A stretch of 64,000 nt of DNA, from positions 62,001 through 126,000 of the forward strand of contig NZ_KB849283.1 of NCBI RefSeq assembly GCF_000368145.1, given 5' to 3'. The notes under the pieces are model-generated. The model was given only the letters and a program-made list of their open reading frames with translations. It was not told where the DNA came from and made no database searches. The position numbers and the translations under genes were made by a program. Source of the stretch: Acinetobacter guillouiae CIP 63.46 (GTDB lineage Bacteria; Pseudomonadota; Gammaproteobacteria; Pseudomonadales; Moraxellaceae). This document shows, piece by piece, positions 17,717 through 27,318 of the stretch. Each line of letters starts with the position of its first letter. Position 1 is the first letter of the stretch.

Positions 17717-17944
17717 TCACTTATGATTGTCAGTGTAAGGAATCAACGCTAAGTAGCGAGCTTGTTTAATAGCAAGCGCTAATTGACGTTGGTAACGAGC
17801 TTTAGTACCTGTAATACGGCTAGGAACAATCTTGCCGTTTTCAGTGATGTACTGTTTTAAAGTGTCGATATCTTTGTAGTCGATGTACGTAACGTTCTCA
17901 GCTGTAAAGCGGCAGAACTTGCGACGACGGTAAAAACGTGCCAT
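17717..17944 (-). CDS. rpsR: 30S ribosomal protein S18
   Basis: A 75-residue S18 with the typical RRRKFCRF start, [20 protein letters not shown] in the middle and [20 protein letters not shown] near the end. S18 forms a heterodimer with S6 on the small subunit; the two are encoded next to each other here with an 11-base gap. Confidence 0.98.
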   Translation of the reverse strand: MARFYRRRKFCRFTAENVTYIDYKDIDTLKQYITENGKIVPSRITGTKARYQRQLALAIKQARYLALIPYTDNHK

Positions 17945-17955
17945 TGATGTTCTCC

Positions 17956-18342
17956 TTATGCTTCAACAGAATCTTGAGCTTGTTGTGCTTCTTCACGTTG
18001 AGCTTTACGCGCACGTTTTTCTTCAGCACTCTTAGCGAGTAAAGATTCTTCAGTGATTGCGTTTTCACGACGGATAATCACATTACGAAGGATTGCATCG
18101 TTATAACGGAACAATTCTTCTAATTCATTAAGCGTAGTTTGGTTACATTCAATGTTCATTAAAATGTAATGCGCTTTATGGATTTTGTTAATTGGGTAAG
18201 CCAATTGGCGACGGCCCCAATCTTCAAGACGGTGAATTTGACCTTCAGCATCTTTGATGTGAGAAATGTAGCGTTCTACCATTCCCACAACTTGATCGCT
18301 TTGGTCTGGGTGTACCAGAATTACGATTTCGTAGTGACGCAT
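17956..18342 (-). CDS. rpsF: 30S ribosomal protein S6
   Basis: A 128-residue S6 ([18 protein letters not shown] start, with [18 protein letters not shown] in the core). The charged Ala/Glu/Gln-rich C-terminal tail is usual. It is the first gene of the operon. Its ribosome site (AAGGAG) is paired in a predicted leader stem with a neighbouring CCG, consistent with feedback control by the S6:S18 complex. Confidence 0.98.
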   Translation of the reverse strand: MRHYEIVILVHPDQSDQVVGMVERYISHIKDAEGQIHRLEDWGRRQLAYPINKIHKAHYILMNIECNQTTLNELEELFRYNDAILRNVIIRRENAITEESLLAKSAEEKRARKAQREEAQQAQDSVEA

Positions 18343-18348
18343 TGTCAG

Positions 18349-18397
18349 CTCCTTACGGTTTATACAGCCCCAACCTTAAAAAGATTGAAGCAAGGAG
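18349..18397 (-). promoter_or_regulatory. S6:S18-type autoregulatory leader of rpsF
   Basis: In the minus-strand leader, CTCCTT (18392-18397) can pair with the rpsF ribosome site AAGGAG (18349-18354). A CCG (18356-18358) lies one base upstream of that site. A stem that hides the ribosome site next to an unpaired CCG is the known binding signature of the S6:S18 complex in many bacteria. The assignment is by motif, without covariance analysis. Confidence 0.6.
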
Positions 18398-18468
18398 TCA
18401 CAATCAGCATAAACTTTAAACAACAGTTTAAAAGCCAATAGATTGTGCCGCAAAAATTGCGAGCGCTT

Positions 18469-18497
18469 ATTATAGGAAAGTTTGTGCGTAAACACAA
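18469..18497 (-). promoter_or_regulatory. Candidate sigma-70 promoter of rpsF-rpsR-rplI
   Basis: On the minus strand, TTGTGT (18492-18497) and a perfect TATAAT (18469-18474) are spaced 17 bases apart. The start of transcription would lie near 18462, giving a leader of about 120 bases. Confidence 0.6.
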
Positions 18498-18608
18498 TTT
18501 AATATTCAAATATTTATTGGAATAACCACTAAAATTTTACAGCCCCGAGATTGAATTTCATCTTGTACCTATTTAGATTGAAAATGAATAAAAATATGGA
18601 TCGCTAAA

Positions 18609-19094
18609 ATGACAAACTACAGTACTGAAAAACTTGAAACCATTGAATCTTATATTGAAAACCCTACACAAGACTTCTACTTTGATGTTTTTGATGGTCG
18701 TTATGACATTGTCATGGTGGTGGATTGGAGAGAAGAGGATGATGCAATTATTGGCTATTGTGAAAATATTTTAGAAACTGGACAATTGTCTGCTGAACTT
18801 GAAAATGCTGATAATCAACAAGGTTTTAGCATCACAATTCATTATGGTGAGAAATCATTGTTGATTCCTTATCAAGGTGAGGGTGCTGATCGTGATACAA
18901 CTTTACGAGCACTCAATGAAATTTTACATCCAGAGTATGAAATCCGTTTCTGTAAAGCTTCTGATGGTTCAGACACATTAGAATTTATTCCACTTCCGAA
19001 AAGATTATGGCATCAACTGGATATGAAATATGCGGGAAAAATGGATGCGTTATTTGCTCGGTTTGAGCATGATTCTGTTTTTTTTGGAAGTTAA
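18609..19094 (+). CDS. Acidic protein of unknown function
   Basis: A 161-residue, acidic, soluble protein without signal peptide or membrane helix. It begins MTNYSTEKLETIESYI, has an Asp/Glu-rich core (VDWREEDDAIIGYCENIL) and ends with LARFEHDSVFFGS-type residues. I recognise no domain. It is a lone plus-strand gene between the rpsF operon and the DUF3142 gene. The coding frame is clean and base use resembles the neighbours, so it looks like a genuine gene. Confidence 0.75.
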   Translation: MTNYSTEKLETIESYIENPTQDFYFDVFDGRYDIVMVVDWREEDDAIIGYCENILETGQLSAELENADNQQGFSITIHYGEKSLLIPYQGEGADRDTTLRALNEILHPEYEIRFCKASDGSDTLEFIPLPKRLWHQLDMKYAGKMDALFARFEHDSVFFGS

Positions 19095-19154
19095 TTGGGT
19101 CACTCAATTAGAAGTTAAATTGAATAAAAACGTGAATTTATTGATTAAATTAAT

Positions 19155-19904
19155 TCATGATTTATTTTGTCGTAATAAAAACACCACAAAGCCCTTAAAG
19201 TTTGGATCAGTATCAAATTTAAGTTGCTGATTCCATTTACCATGTTGTACCAAGCCAATTTTATAAGGCAGTTTCAATGTTGAAGCCTTGGTTAAATAAG
19301 TCTGATAATTTGGAATAGTCGAAGAGCCTTGATAGGTTTGAATCACCATTTCATCAATATTTTCTCTAAATAGCCTAAGTGTATCTGGATCACGCAGATT
19401 GGCCCAATCCATCAAACTGGTGATGCTGAGTTGATAGTGCTGTGGTAACTGCTTTCTAAGCTGTTGTAGAAATAAGCCATACGCTTTTAAATTTTTAGTT
19501 GGCGCATCAAAGTCAATTTGAATACCTTGAATGTGATTGCCTGCGCTTTCCCACTGTCGGACGCGTTGTAAAATTTTTTCTATTTCAGTACCTTGCCAAT
19601 TTAAATGATGATTTCGAAAAACCAACCATACCTTCTGATGTGAAATTTTAACCACAGAAATGCCTTGTTGGATCAAGATAGATTGGTTGGAATTTTTCTC
19701 CAGCCTAACTTCACCTTGTAAAATATAGATTTCCTTAGCTTTACTTAAATAAGGCGCAGACTTGATATTTCCCCAAATCCAAAAGGCATCATAGTCATTT
19801 GCATTGACCTGATCTGAGGCTGTTGCGGATTGACTCGGTTGACATGCCATTAATCCTAGACAACATTGAACTGTCAGTAAAACCGAGAAAATCTGTTTAA
19901 GCAT
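19155..19904 (-). CDS. DUF3142 domain lipoprotein
   Basis: A 249-residue protein with a lipoprotein signal peptide (LMAC lipobox, Cys21). The rest is a DUF3142 domain that looks like a TIM-barrel fold: AFWIWGN at the start of the mature part, a strand ending in IQIDFDAPTKNL (about residues 120-131, with an acidic pair in the position of catalytic acids in related glycosidase barrels) and ITSLMDWANL later. A carbohydrate-related activity is possible but unproven. It follows the 710-residue exported protein with a seven-base gap and is probably cotranscribed and cooperating with it. Confidence 0.8.
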   Translation of the reverse strand: MLKQIFSVLLTVQCCLGLMACQPSQSATASDQVNANDYDAFWIWGNIKSAPYLSKAKEIYILQGEVRLEKNSNQSILIQQGISVVKISHQKVWLVFRNHHLNWQGTEIEKILQRVRQWESAGNHIQGIQIDFDAPTKNLKAYGLFLQQLRKQLPQHYQLSITSLMDWANLRDPDTLRLFRENIDEMVIQTYQGSSTIPNYQTYLTKASTLKLPYKIGLVQHGKWNQQLKFDTDPNFKGFVVFLLRQNKS

Positions 19905-19911
19905 GAATCAG

Positions 19912-22044
19912 CTACCAATAATATTTTAAAGATTTTGCCCATGTGGTATTTGGATAGTCACGTTTAATTTGTGCGTACCATTGTTTACGTGTAGATTTTG
20001 TGGCGTCTTTTCCACCACAGACATTTATACTACTCGGTGAATAACACATAATTGCGCGATAAAGTGCATAAGCTTGTAATTCACTTTTAGAATTCGATTT
20101 AATAATTTCCTTATAGACCTCACCACGACTAAAAGCCTCACCTGTAAAGGCATTTTTCGGCTGGCTAAAACTTGGACCATAGTAATAGTCACCATAAAAA
20201 TTTTCTAAAGCAGTGCCTTGATTACGCATATATTCACCTAGGCATAAACGATAAGTTAAATTTTTCGGATTTTTTTCTAAGCCAGCTGTTAAGGTACTTA
20301 ATTTAGGGCATTTGAGTGTTGGTGTAATTTCATGACCATTCCAAACAAAAACTTCGAAGTGGGGTTCTGACTTATAAGCTTTAATTTTACTGTTGTATGC
20401 TTTGTATTCTGAGGCATCTTGAGGTAACCAAGTGGTATAGGCTTTATTGAATACCACATAGTTTTGATTCATAAAGCTTTTATCTAATAATGTATACAAA
20501 GCCAGATTTTTTTTATCAGCTGAACTGTCTTTGGCAGTAATGATACTTTCCAAAGCTTTGACATCGGCAATTTGAGTAATGAATGCTTTCTGTAAGCTTG
20601 CTTGTTTGATTTTTGAATGTTTTCCTAAAAAAGCATTTTGGTTATTGGTGTTTTTATAGTGAATCGCTAGGGCGACTTCTGCCAAAGTTTTTTGATAAGG
20701 ATTAGCAGAAATTGCGAGTAAATGATCCCAATATTGTTCAACCAGATTTTTATCACTACTTTTTTCAAGAATGACCCCTTTAAGCGTATATTGGCTGAGT
20801 TCTAAATAATTTTGAATGGAATTGGGTTTTTGTTTTGGTAAATAATTTAACGCATCTTGCGGTTTTTTCAGAATAAAATATAAATGAACGGCTTGTAAAT
20901 AACGGAACAACTCAGGTTGCTCCTTAAATACAGGTTTTTGTGCATTTAACTCGGACCAGCTAATTGGCCGGTACTGTGTAGAATCACTTTGACGCATATA
21001 CATCAGATCATAGATGGCTAAAAAGAAAGGATCGTTGAGTGTTTTTGCGTTGAAGTTTTCTAAACCAAATACCTTGCGATCTATTTCGGCCGGCAATGTG
21101 GACATATCGAGATTGTAATAATCTGATGTGGGGTGATCCATCTGCCAAATCATCTCTTTGACTAGCGCATCTTGTTGATTGGCAATCCAGTAGCCTCGGC
21201 GTAAAAAGCCTCTGGCACTGGCTACGTATTGACCTTTAGGATAAAGCTTAAAATAATCAGTAATGCGATTAAAAAAAGTTTTAAGAAGTACTTGATCAAC
21301 TTTCTGAGTATCTAAATCACCATAAGTTCCTAATGACTGGCTATACAGCTCATTTAATGTCGTACGGATGAGCATGTATTGAGCTGTTTCTTTTAACCAA
21401 GGGTCATCAACTTGGCTTATGGCTGTAAATATTTTAGTTGCTGAGGAATAGTTAGCTTTGTAAAATAAAATGATCCCATTTAAATAAGAAGCATACTGTT
21501 GAGCGGACTGTGTCCATTCTGTATTGACTTGAATCAGTGGAATGCTTTGTTGACAATTTTTGATCTGATTTCGTTGTTCTAACAAGCTGCTTTTTTCGTC
21601 TTGAGATATTTTCTTGTGATTTGAAACCTGTTGAAGAAAAACTTCAGCACCAGATTTGAGCGTTATACAGCGCTCATCATAGACGTGATCATTTGCATCA
21701 TAAAAAGCACGTTTGTTTGGAATTTTATTTTCAGATGCTTGAGTTAATTCGGTAGGGTAAAAAGGGACTAAGCCACTAGACGTATCCCATAAACTCATTT
21801 TATCAACTTCAAATGCTTTGATACTTGCTAAACCTTTGTCACTTAGCAGTAGCATCATGTTGGTTCTATTGTCATTGGCTGGATAGAGTACGGGGAGGTT
21901 TAATATACGATATTGATTGTTGTTTAGGTCAAAAGTTGGTGATGCGATTTCTTCTGCAGCGCCAGCAAAGCTAGAACTAGGATGAACTACCAAAGGTAAA
22001 CCGATAAGAAGGACATATTGCAGTGTTTTATTTTTAAAAAGCAT
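19912..22044 (-). CDS. Large exported helical-repeat protein of unknown function
   Basis: A 710-residue protein with an N-terminal signal peptide (residues 1 to about 27, LLIGLPLVVHPSSSFAGA). The body is alpha-helical, with stretches that read like TPR/Sel1-type repeats (for example NGIILFYKANYSSATKIFTA and the following helices, about residues 190-230). I do not recognise an enzyme domain. A Cys-containing C-terminal region (CLGEYMRN, CYSPSSINVCGG) could carry disulfides. It is directly upstream of the DUF3142 lipoprotein gene, so the two likely form an envelope pair. The exact role is unknown. Confidence 0.75.
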   Translation of the reverse strand: MLFKNKTLQYVLLIGLPLVVHPSSSFAGAAEEIASPTFDLNNNQYRILNLPVLYPANDNRTNMMLLLSDKGLASIKAFEVDKMSLWDTSSGLVPFYPTELTQASENKIPNKRAFYDANDHVYDERCITLKSGAEVFLQQVSNHKKISQDEKSSLLEQRNQIKNCQQSIPLIQVNTEWTQSAQQYASYLNGIILFYKANYSSATKIFTAISQVDDPWLKETAQYMLIRTTLNELYSQSLGTYGDLDTQKVDQVLLKTFFNRITDYFKLYPKGQYVASARGFLRRGYWIANQQDALVKEMIWQMDHPTSDYYNLDMSTLPAEIDRKVFGLENFNAKTLNDPFFLAIYDLMYMRQSDSTQYRPISWSELNAQKPVFKEQPELFRYLQAVHLYFILKKPQDALNYLPKQKPNSIQNYLELSQYTLKGVILEKSSDKNLVEQYWDHLLAISANPYQKTLAEVALAIHYKNTNNQNAFLGKHSKIKQASLQKAFITQIADVKALESIITAKDSSADKKNLALYTLLDKSFMNQNYVVFNKAYTTWLPQDASEYKAYNSKIKAYKSEPHFEVFVWNGHEITPTLKCPKLSTLTAGLEKNPKNLTYRLCLGEYMRNQGTALENFYGDYYYGPSFSQPKNAFTGEAFSRGEVYKEIIKSNSKSELQAYALYRAIMCYSPSSINVCGGKDATKSTRKQWYAQIKRDYPNTTWAKSLKYYW

Positions 22045-22099
22045 AAAGTGCCTATCGTTATAATAAAAATTTTAATATTTTAATTTTATTTATGCAGAT

Positions 22100-22132
22100 A
22101 AAAAAAAGATAGAGAGAACTCTATCTTTTTTT
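22100..22132 (-). terminator. Intrinsic terminator of the cyo operon
   Basis: AAAAAGATAGAG pairs with CTCTATCTTTTT around AGAA, with T on the minus-strand 3' side. The stem abuts the cyoE stop codon. Confidence 0.8.
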
Positions 22133-23009
22133 AAAACAGTGGCAAATGAGGTGCAGGGGAGACATAACTAAAACTAAAGCTCACACTGAGCGCTGTAATT
22201 AGAATGACGGAATACAAAAAATATTTTTTTGCCCAGACCTGATCATTTTCAGCTTTAAATCCAATAATCGATAAATATACCCAATAGGCACATAAAGCAT
22301 TAAAGGTAATAAGGAAGAAAATGTTGGTATAGCCAAAACAATACAATCCATTTAAAACTGCAGCAAACAGAATAACGTAAATTAAACTTTCAACTTTCGT
22401 GCGAAAAATTGAACGGGCTACAGGTAAAATTGGAATATTTGCATTTTTATAATCATCAAATCGATAGATTGCAATTCCCCAAGAATGTGGCATTTGCCAG
22501 AGTGCATAAGCTAAAAAAATCAGCAAAGCGGCAACATCAAACCCGTTGGAAACAGCAGTATATCCAATTACAGGAGGGCTTGCGCCAGAAATACTTCCAA
22601 TCACAGTTTGGTGAATGGTAGTACGTTTACTCCAAAGACTATAAAAAATCACATACACAACAAAGCCGAGTACAGCAAAGCCAAATGCGTAGGCGTTGAC
22701 AAAAAACCACAACAAAGCAAAGCCAATTAAACCGAGCACAGCAGAAAAAATTAAAGCAACTGTTGGGCTGATGGTTTTTTTGACGAGCGCACGATTCATT
22801 GTACGTTGCATTTTTTGGTCAATGTCTTGGTCAATGACATTATTCACCACACAGCCAGAGGCAACGACAAGCGTAGTACCGAGTAATGTGATGAGAAGTA
22901 AAAGGAAATCTACAGAACCTTGAGCGGCTAAGAAAAAGCCGCCCAAAGTGGTAACGAAGTTACCAAAGAGAATTCCTGGCTTAGTCAGGAATAGATATTT
23001 TTTCAACAT
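22131..23009 (-). CDS. cyoE: Protoheme IX farnesyltransferase (heme O synthase)
   Basis: A 292-residue polytopic UbiA-family prenyltransferase that farnesylates heme b to heme O for the bo3 oxidase. The family motif NNVIDQDIDQKMQRTMNR is at about residues 55-72, and a second Asp-rich loop (YRFDDYKNANIPILP) is present. It is the last gene of cyoABCDE, six bases after cyoD, and ends at the operon terminator. Confidence 0.96.
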   Translation of the reverse strand: MLKKYLFLTKPGILFGNFVTTLGGFFLAAQGSVDFLLLLITLLGTTLVVASGCVVNNVIDQDIDQKMQRTMNRALVKKTISPTVALIFSAVLGLIGFALLWFFVNAYAFGFAVLGFVVYVIFYSLWSKRTTIHQTVIGSISGASPPVIGYTAVSNGFDVAALLIFLAYALWQMPHSWGIAIYRFDDYKNANIPILPVARSIFRTKVESLIYVILFAAVLNGLYCFGYTNIFFLITFNALCAYWVYLSIIGFKAENDQVWAKKYFLYSVILITALSVSFSFSYVSPAPHLPLF

Positions 23010-23015
23010 GACACC

Positions 23016-23339
23016 CTAGAGCATCATGTTTGAATGTAAGTAGTTCATGATCCATACAGAACCAATTAATAGAACTGCAATCGTCAGAATCGTATAGATG
23101 AATGCAATCACATTCCAGCGTTGTTCAGAAGATGAATTCATGTGCAAGAAGAAAACTAATTGTACAAGAACCTGAGCAATCGCAGTGATCGCAATCGTTG
23201 CAACAACCGCACCACCAGTCATTCCTTTCATCACCATCCCGAAAGGGATGATGGTCAATACGACAGAAAGAATGAAGCCGATAGAGTATTGTTTGATGTT
23301 TCCGTGCGAAGCACCAGCAGCATTATGATCATGACTCAT
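23016..23339 (-). CDS. cyoD: Cytochrome o ubiquinol oxidase subunit IV
   Basis: A 107-residue subunit with three membrane helices, needed for assembly of the bo3 oxidase. I placed the start at the ATG at 23339 ([13 protein letters not shown]), which shares its first base with the cyoC stop (TAATG). The longer ORF upstream lies inside cyoC and is not expected. The His-containing N-terminus is typical. Confidence 0.93.
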   Translation of the reverse strand: MSHDHNAAGASHGNIKQYSIGFILSVVLTIIPFGMVMKGMTGGAVVATIAITAIAQVLVQLVFFLHMNSSSEQRWNVIAFIYTILTIAVLLIGSVWIMNYLHSNMML

Positions 23340-23959
23340 TATAAAGCTCCCAGTAAATAAACTACGCTGAATACACAGATCCAAACGATGTCAAGGAAGT
23401 GCCAGAACAAACTTAGGCAAGCAAGACGACGTGTATTTGGAACAGTCAAACCATTTTTCTTGATTTGAACCATTAACACGATCATCCAGACCAAACCAGA
23501 TGTTACGTGGATACCATGCGTACCTACAAGGGTAAAGAACGCAGATAAAAACGCACTGTGGGTAGGACCATGACCAGCGTGAACTAAATGATTAAATTCA
23601 TAAAGTTCCATACCGATGAATGTTGCACCAAAGAGCCAAGTGATAATTAACCACATAAGCACTTGGTTGACATTTTTCTTGTAAGAAGCAAGTACCGCAA
23701 AACCGAAAGTCACAGAAGAAATCAAGAGAGCAAAGGTTTCAACAAGTACGAAACCTAAAGACTCACCAAATAACTCTTTTGGACTTGGAGTACCAGGCGG
23801 AATATGACTGCTTAATACAGCGAACGCGATGAAGAGTGTACCGAATAAAATCAAGTCACTCATCAAGTATGTCCAGAAACCAAAGACGGTGATGTCTGTA
23901 TCATCGTGATGATGATGTTCATCGTGTCCGTGGTTGTCGTGATGAAGTACTTCAGCCAT
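23339..23959 (-). CDS. cyoC: Cytochrome o ubiquinol oxidase subunit III
   Basis: A 206-residue subunit with five membrane helices. The N-terminus is strikingly His/Asp-rich ([15 protein letters not shown], about residues 6-20) before the conserved [18 protein letters not shown]. The helix with [20 protein letters not shown] (from about residue 117) is family-typical. It is translationally coupled to cyoD. Confidence 0.96.
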   Translation of the reverse strand: MAEVLHHDNHGHDEHHHHDDTDITVFGFWTYLMSDLILFGTLFIAFAVLSSHIPPGTPSPKELFGESLGFVLVETFALLISSVTFGFAVLASYKKNVNQVLMWLIITWLFGATFIGMELYEFNHLVHAGHGPTHSAFLSAFFTLVGTHGIHVTSGLVWMIVLMVQIKKNGLTVPNTRRLACLSLFWHFLDIVWICVFSVVYLLGAL

Positions 23960-23963
23960 ATCC

Positions 23964-25955
23964 TTAGTCCTTCTTCAAGTGTTTTTCAAGTAAAGCATAA
24001 CGCTCGTTTTCGATACGTTCTACTTCAGCAGCTGGTACGTAGTAGTCCACTTTTTTAGTGAATGAACTTACGATGAAGCTGATAACAGCACCAAGGAAAG
24101 TTGCAACGACTAACCACCAGATATGCCAGATTAAAGCGAAGCCCATTGCTGTAATGAACAAGGCAATAACAAAACCAGCAGCACGGTCAGTTGGCATATG
24201 AATATCTTCATATTTCTCAGGACGTGCATACGCTACACCATTCTCTTTGTCATTCCAGAAAGTATCAATACCATTGATTTTTGGAATTTCAGCAAAGTTA
24301 TAGAACGGAGCAGGGGATGAAGTAGACCATTCAAGTACACGACCATCCCATGGATCGCCTGTGTTGTCCATGTTGTCGTGACGTTGTAAGAAACCAACAA
24401 TAACTTGCATTAAGAAACAAGCAATACCGATTGCTACAAGCACAGCACCAAACAAAGCAATTGCTAAGTATGGGTCCCATTCAGGGTTGTCATATGTATT
24501 CAAACGACGTGTCATACCCATGAAACCAAGGATATAAAGTGGCATGAATGCAAAATAGAAACCAAAGAACCAGAACCAGAACGATGCTTTACCCCAAGTT
24601 TCATTTAACTTCCAACCAAACATTTTTGGCCAGTAGAAAGTGATACCTGCGAACATACCGAATACAACACCACCAATAATTACGTTATGGAAGTGAGCGA
24701 TCAAGAATAAAGAGTTGTGTACCAAGAAGTCAGCTGGTGGAACAGCCATCAATACACCCGTTAAACCACCGATACCGAAAGTCACAAGGAAGCCAAGTGT
24801 CCAGTACATTGGTGATGTAAAGGTAATACGACCCTTATACATAGTGAATAACCATGAGAAGATTTTCACACCAGTAGGAATCGCAATAATCATGGTCATG
24901 ATACCGAAGAACGCGTTAACGTTGGCACCAGCACCCATGGTAAAGAAGTGGTGTAACCATACCACGAAAGCAAGTACTGTAATCGCAATCGTTGCATACA
25001 CCATAGACTTGTAACCGAACAACGTTTTACGAGAGAACGTTGAAACGATTTCAGAGTAAAGACCAAAAGCAGGTAATACTAAGATATATACTTCTGGGTG
25101 ACCCCATGTCCAAATCAAGTTCACATAAAGCATTGGGCTACCGCCAAGCTCATTGGTGAAGAAGTGGAAACCGAAGTAACGGTCTAGCGTTAACATTGCA
25201 ATTGTTGCAGTCAATACTGGGAAAGATGCAATGATCAATACTGCTGTACAAAGTGCAGTCCAAGTAAAGATCGGCATGTCCATAAGTTTCATACCAGGCG
25301 CACGCATTTTGATGATGGTAACAAAGAAGTTAACACCCGTTAAAAGCGTACCTAGACCAGAAACCTGGAGTGCCCAGATATAGTAGTCAACACCAACACC
25401 AGGAGAATATTGAATGCCAGAAAGAGGTGGATAAGCCATCCAACCTGTTGCAGCAAACTCACCTAATACTAATGAAACCATCATCAAACCAGCAGCACCA
25501 GCAAATAACCAGAAGCTCACAGAGTTTAATAATGGGAATGCAACGTCACGCGCACCAATTTGAAGAGGTACAGTGATGTTCATCATACCAACAACAAGAC
25601 CCATTGCTACGAAGAAGATCATGATTACACCATGTGCGGTGAAGATCTGATCGTAATGGTCTGGATGTAAGTAACCTTCACCGCCACCTTTTGCAAGGAA
25701 CAGTTGAAGACGCATCATGATTGCATCTGCGAAGCCACGAAGTAGCATCACAACAGACACAAGGATATACATAATACCAATTTTTTTATGGTCTACAGAT
25801 TTAAACCATACATTCCAGAGGTAACCCCATTTTTTGAAATAGGTGATACCGCCGAAAACTGCAATTGCACCAAGAGCCATAATGACCATTGTTACAAGTA
25901 CAATCGGCTCTTTAGGGATTGCATCCCAATTGAGTTTACCTAATAACAAAGACAT
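23964..25955 (-). CDS. cyoB: Cytochrome o ubiquinol oxidase subunit I
   Basis: The catalytic heme-copper subunit (663 residues, about 15 helices). It reduces O2 to water with electrons from ubiquinol and pumps protons. Ligand motifs are visible: [11 protein letters not shown] (low-spin heme His), [17 protein letters not shown] (CuB His and the cross-linked Tyr), [10 protein letters not shown] (the two other CuB His) and [14 protein letters not shown] (high-spin and low-spin heme His). It is cotranscribed with cyoA four bases upstream. Confidence 0.98.
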   Translation of the reverse strand: MSLLLGKLNWDAIPKEPIVLVTMVIMALGAIAVFGGITYFKKWGYLWNVWFKSVDHKKIGIMYILVSVVMLLRGFADAIMMRLQLFLAKGGGEGYLHPDHYDQIFTAHGVIMIFFVAMGLVVGMMNITVPLQIGARDVAFPLLNSVSFWLFAGAAGLMMVSLVLGEFAATGWMAYPPLSGIQYSPGVGVDYYIWALQVSGLGTLLTGVNFFVTIIKMRAPGMKLMDMPIFTWTALCTAVLIIASFPVLTATIAMLTLDRYFGFHFFTNELGGSPMLYVNLIWTWGHPEVYILVLPAFGLYSEIVSTFSRKTLFGYKSMVYATIAITVLAFVVWLHHFFTMGAGANVNAFFGIMTMIIAIPTGVKIFSWLFTMYKGRITFTSPMYWTLGFLVTFGIGGLTGVLMAVPPADFLVHNSLFLIAHFHNVIIGGVVFGMFAGITFYWPKMFGWKLNETWGKASFWFWFFGFYFAFMPLYILGFMGMTRRLNTYDNPEWDPYLAIALFGAVLVAIGIACFLMQVIVGFLQRHDNMDNTGDPWDGRVLEWSTSSPAPFYNFAEIPKINGIDTFWNDKENGVAYARPEKYEDIHMPTDRAAGFVIALFITAMGFALIWHIWWLVVATFLGAVISFIVSSFTKKVDYYVPAAEVERIENERYALLEKHLKKD

Positions 25956-25958
25956 GTC

Positions 25959-27023
25959 TTATTCCCCTACAGAAGCAGTTGCATGTTCAGCACCTGCATG
26001 TTCAGCGCCTGCATGGTCTGCACCATGGTAGTTGCTCATGTAAGTGTTGATAATGCTTTTGAACAAGTCAGGCGTAACTGAAGAATAATAAGTCACAGGA
26101 TGAGGCTTAGTAGGGAATGGACCTTTACGTTCAGCTTCGTGTGCAGCTTTAAGTTCTTCTGGAGTATGCGCATTGTTCAGCATTGCTTCAATTTGGTGTT
26201 TAGAACGATCACCATCTTTGAGCGTAGCAAATTCAGTCGCATCAAGCGTGGTTTTTTGGATCGCTTCAGGATTAATTGAAGTACCTTTACCTGCTTTAAT
26301 AGCGTCTACCCAAGTGTTGAAGTCAGCATCTGAAACAGCATGAGCTCTGAAACGCATTTGCGTAAAGCCATAGCCGCTATAGTTTGCTGAGAATCCACGG
26401 TAGCCATCTACTGGACTTGGATGTTCTGCAAGCATATGTAACTTAGTTTGCATACCTGCCATTGCATAAACCTGACCTGCTAACTTAGGAATGAAGAACG
26501 AGTTCATTGTAAAGTTAGAAGTGATTTGAAATTCAATTGGTTTATTGACTGGGAAACGAACTTCGTTAATTGTAGCTATTTGTTGTTCAGGATAGATAAA
26601 TACCCATTTAAATTGTTCAGCGACTGCTTGAATTTTTAAATGTTCTTCCATCTGACCTTGAGTATTCGTTAATGGTCTGTAAGGGTCATATTTGTGTGAA
26701 CCCCACCATGTTAAATACGCAAGAATAGCAATAATAATACACGGGATACCCCATACTACAATTTCAATCGCAGTAGAGTGTGCCCATGTAGGTTTATAGT
26801 CTGCATCTTTATTTGACGCGCGATATTTCCAACCAAACCACAATGCCATCAAGATCGAAGGAATTACGACCAATAGCATTAAGTAGATCGCAGTCATCAT
26901 CAGGCTACTTTGACCTTCAGCGACTGGACCTTTAGAGTTTAGAAGTACTATATCACCACCACACCCAGTTAAGAGTGCGGCGATCGCAGATAAAGACAAT
27001 ACAGCTAAAGTCGTTTGTCTCAT
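25959..27023 (-). CDS. cyoA: Cytochrome o ubiquinol oxidase subunit II
   Basis: A 354-residue lipoprotein (LLTGCGG lipobox, Cys21) with two membrane helices and a periplasmic cupredoxin-fold domain that lacks the CuA ligands, as expected for quinol oxidases. The C-terminal tail carries a repeated A-G-A-E-H unit (GADHAGAEHAGAEHA), encoded by three near-identical 15-base repeats at about 25980-26024. It is the first gene of the cyo operon; its promoter lies in the 295-base gap to 27318. Confidence 0.96.
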   Translation of the reverse strand: MRQTTLAVLSLSAIAALLTGCGGDIVLLNSKGPVAEGQSSLMMTAIYLMLLVVIPSILMALWFGWKYRASNKDADYKPTWAHSTAIEIVVWGIPCIIIAILAYLTWWGSHKYDPYRPLTNTQGQMEEHLKIQAVAEQFKWVFIYPEQQIATINEVRFPVNKPIEFQITSNFTMNSFFIPKLAGQVYAMAGMQTKLHMLAEHPSPVDGYRGFSANYSGYGFTQMRFRAHAVSDADFNTWVDAIKAGKGTSINPEAIQKTTLDATEFATLKDGDRSKHQIEAMLNNAHTPEELKAAHEAERKGPFPTKPHPVTYYSSVTPDLFKSIINTYMSNYHGADHAGAEHAGAEHATASVGE

Positions 27024-27289
27024 TTTACAACCTCGGTGAAGAGTCCCATTCCCTATATAAATATGGGATAGCGATTAAAGTGCCGCATGATTGAAAATGA
27101 CTATTATTTCTAAATAGAAAACATTCTCAATGATCTGACACCGCTACGTTGTAGGGCATTATGCCTCATATCGTCAAACTTAGCTATACATAGAGGTTGA
27201 ATATATTGATGTAAAAATACCTGATATTTTTAGTCGGAATTATAAAGAAAACAAAAACATAAATTATTATTTTGTGCTTGGCGAGCGAT

Positions 27290-27314
27290 AAAAAATGGCG
27301 GTATAACCGCCATT
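27290..27314 (-). terminator. Intrinsic terminator of the RDD-domain gene
   Basis: ATGGCGGT pairs with ACCGCCAT around TATA, with a T run on the minus-strand 3' side. It lies just beyond the stop codon. Confidence 0.85.
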
Positions 27315-27318
27315 TGAA

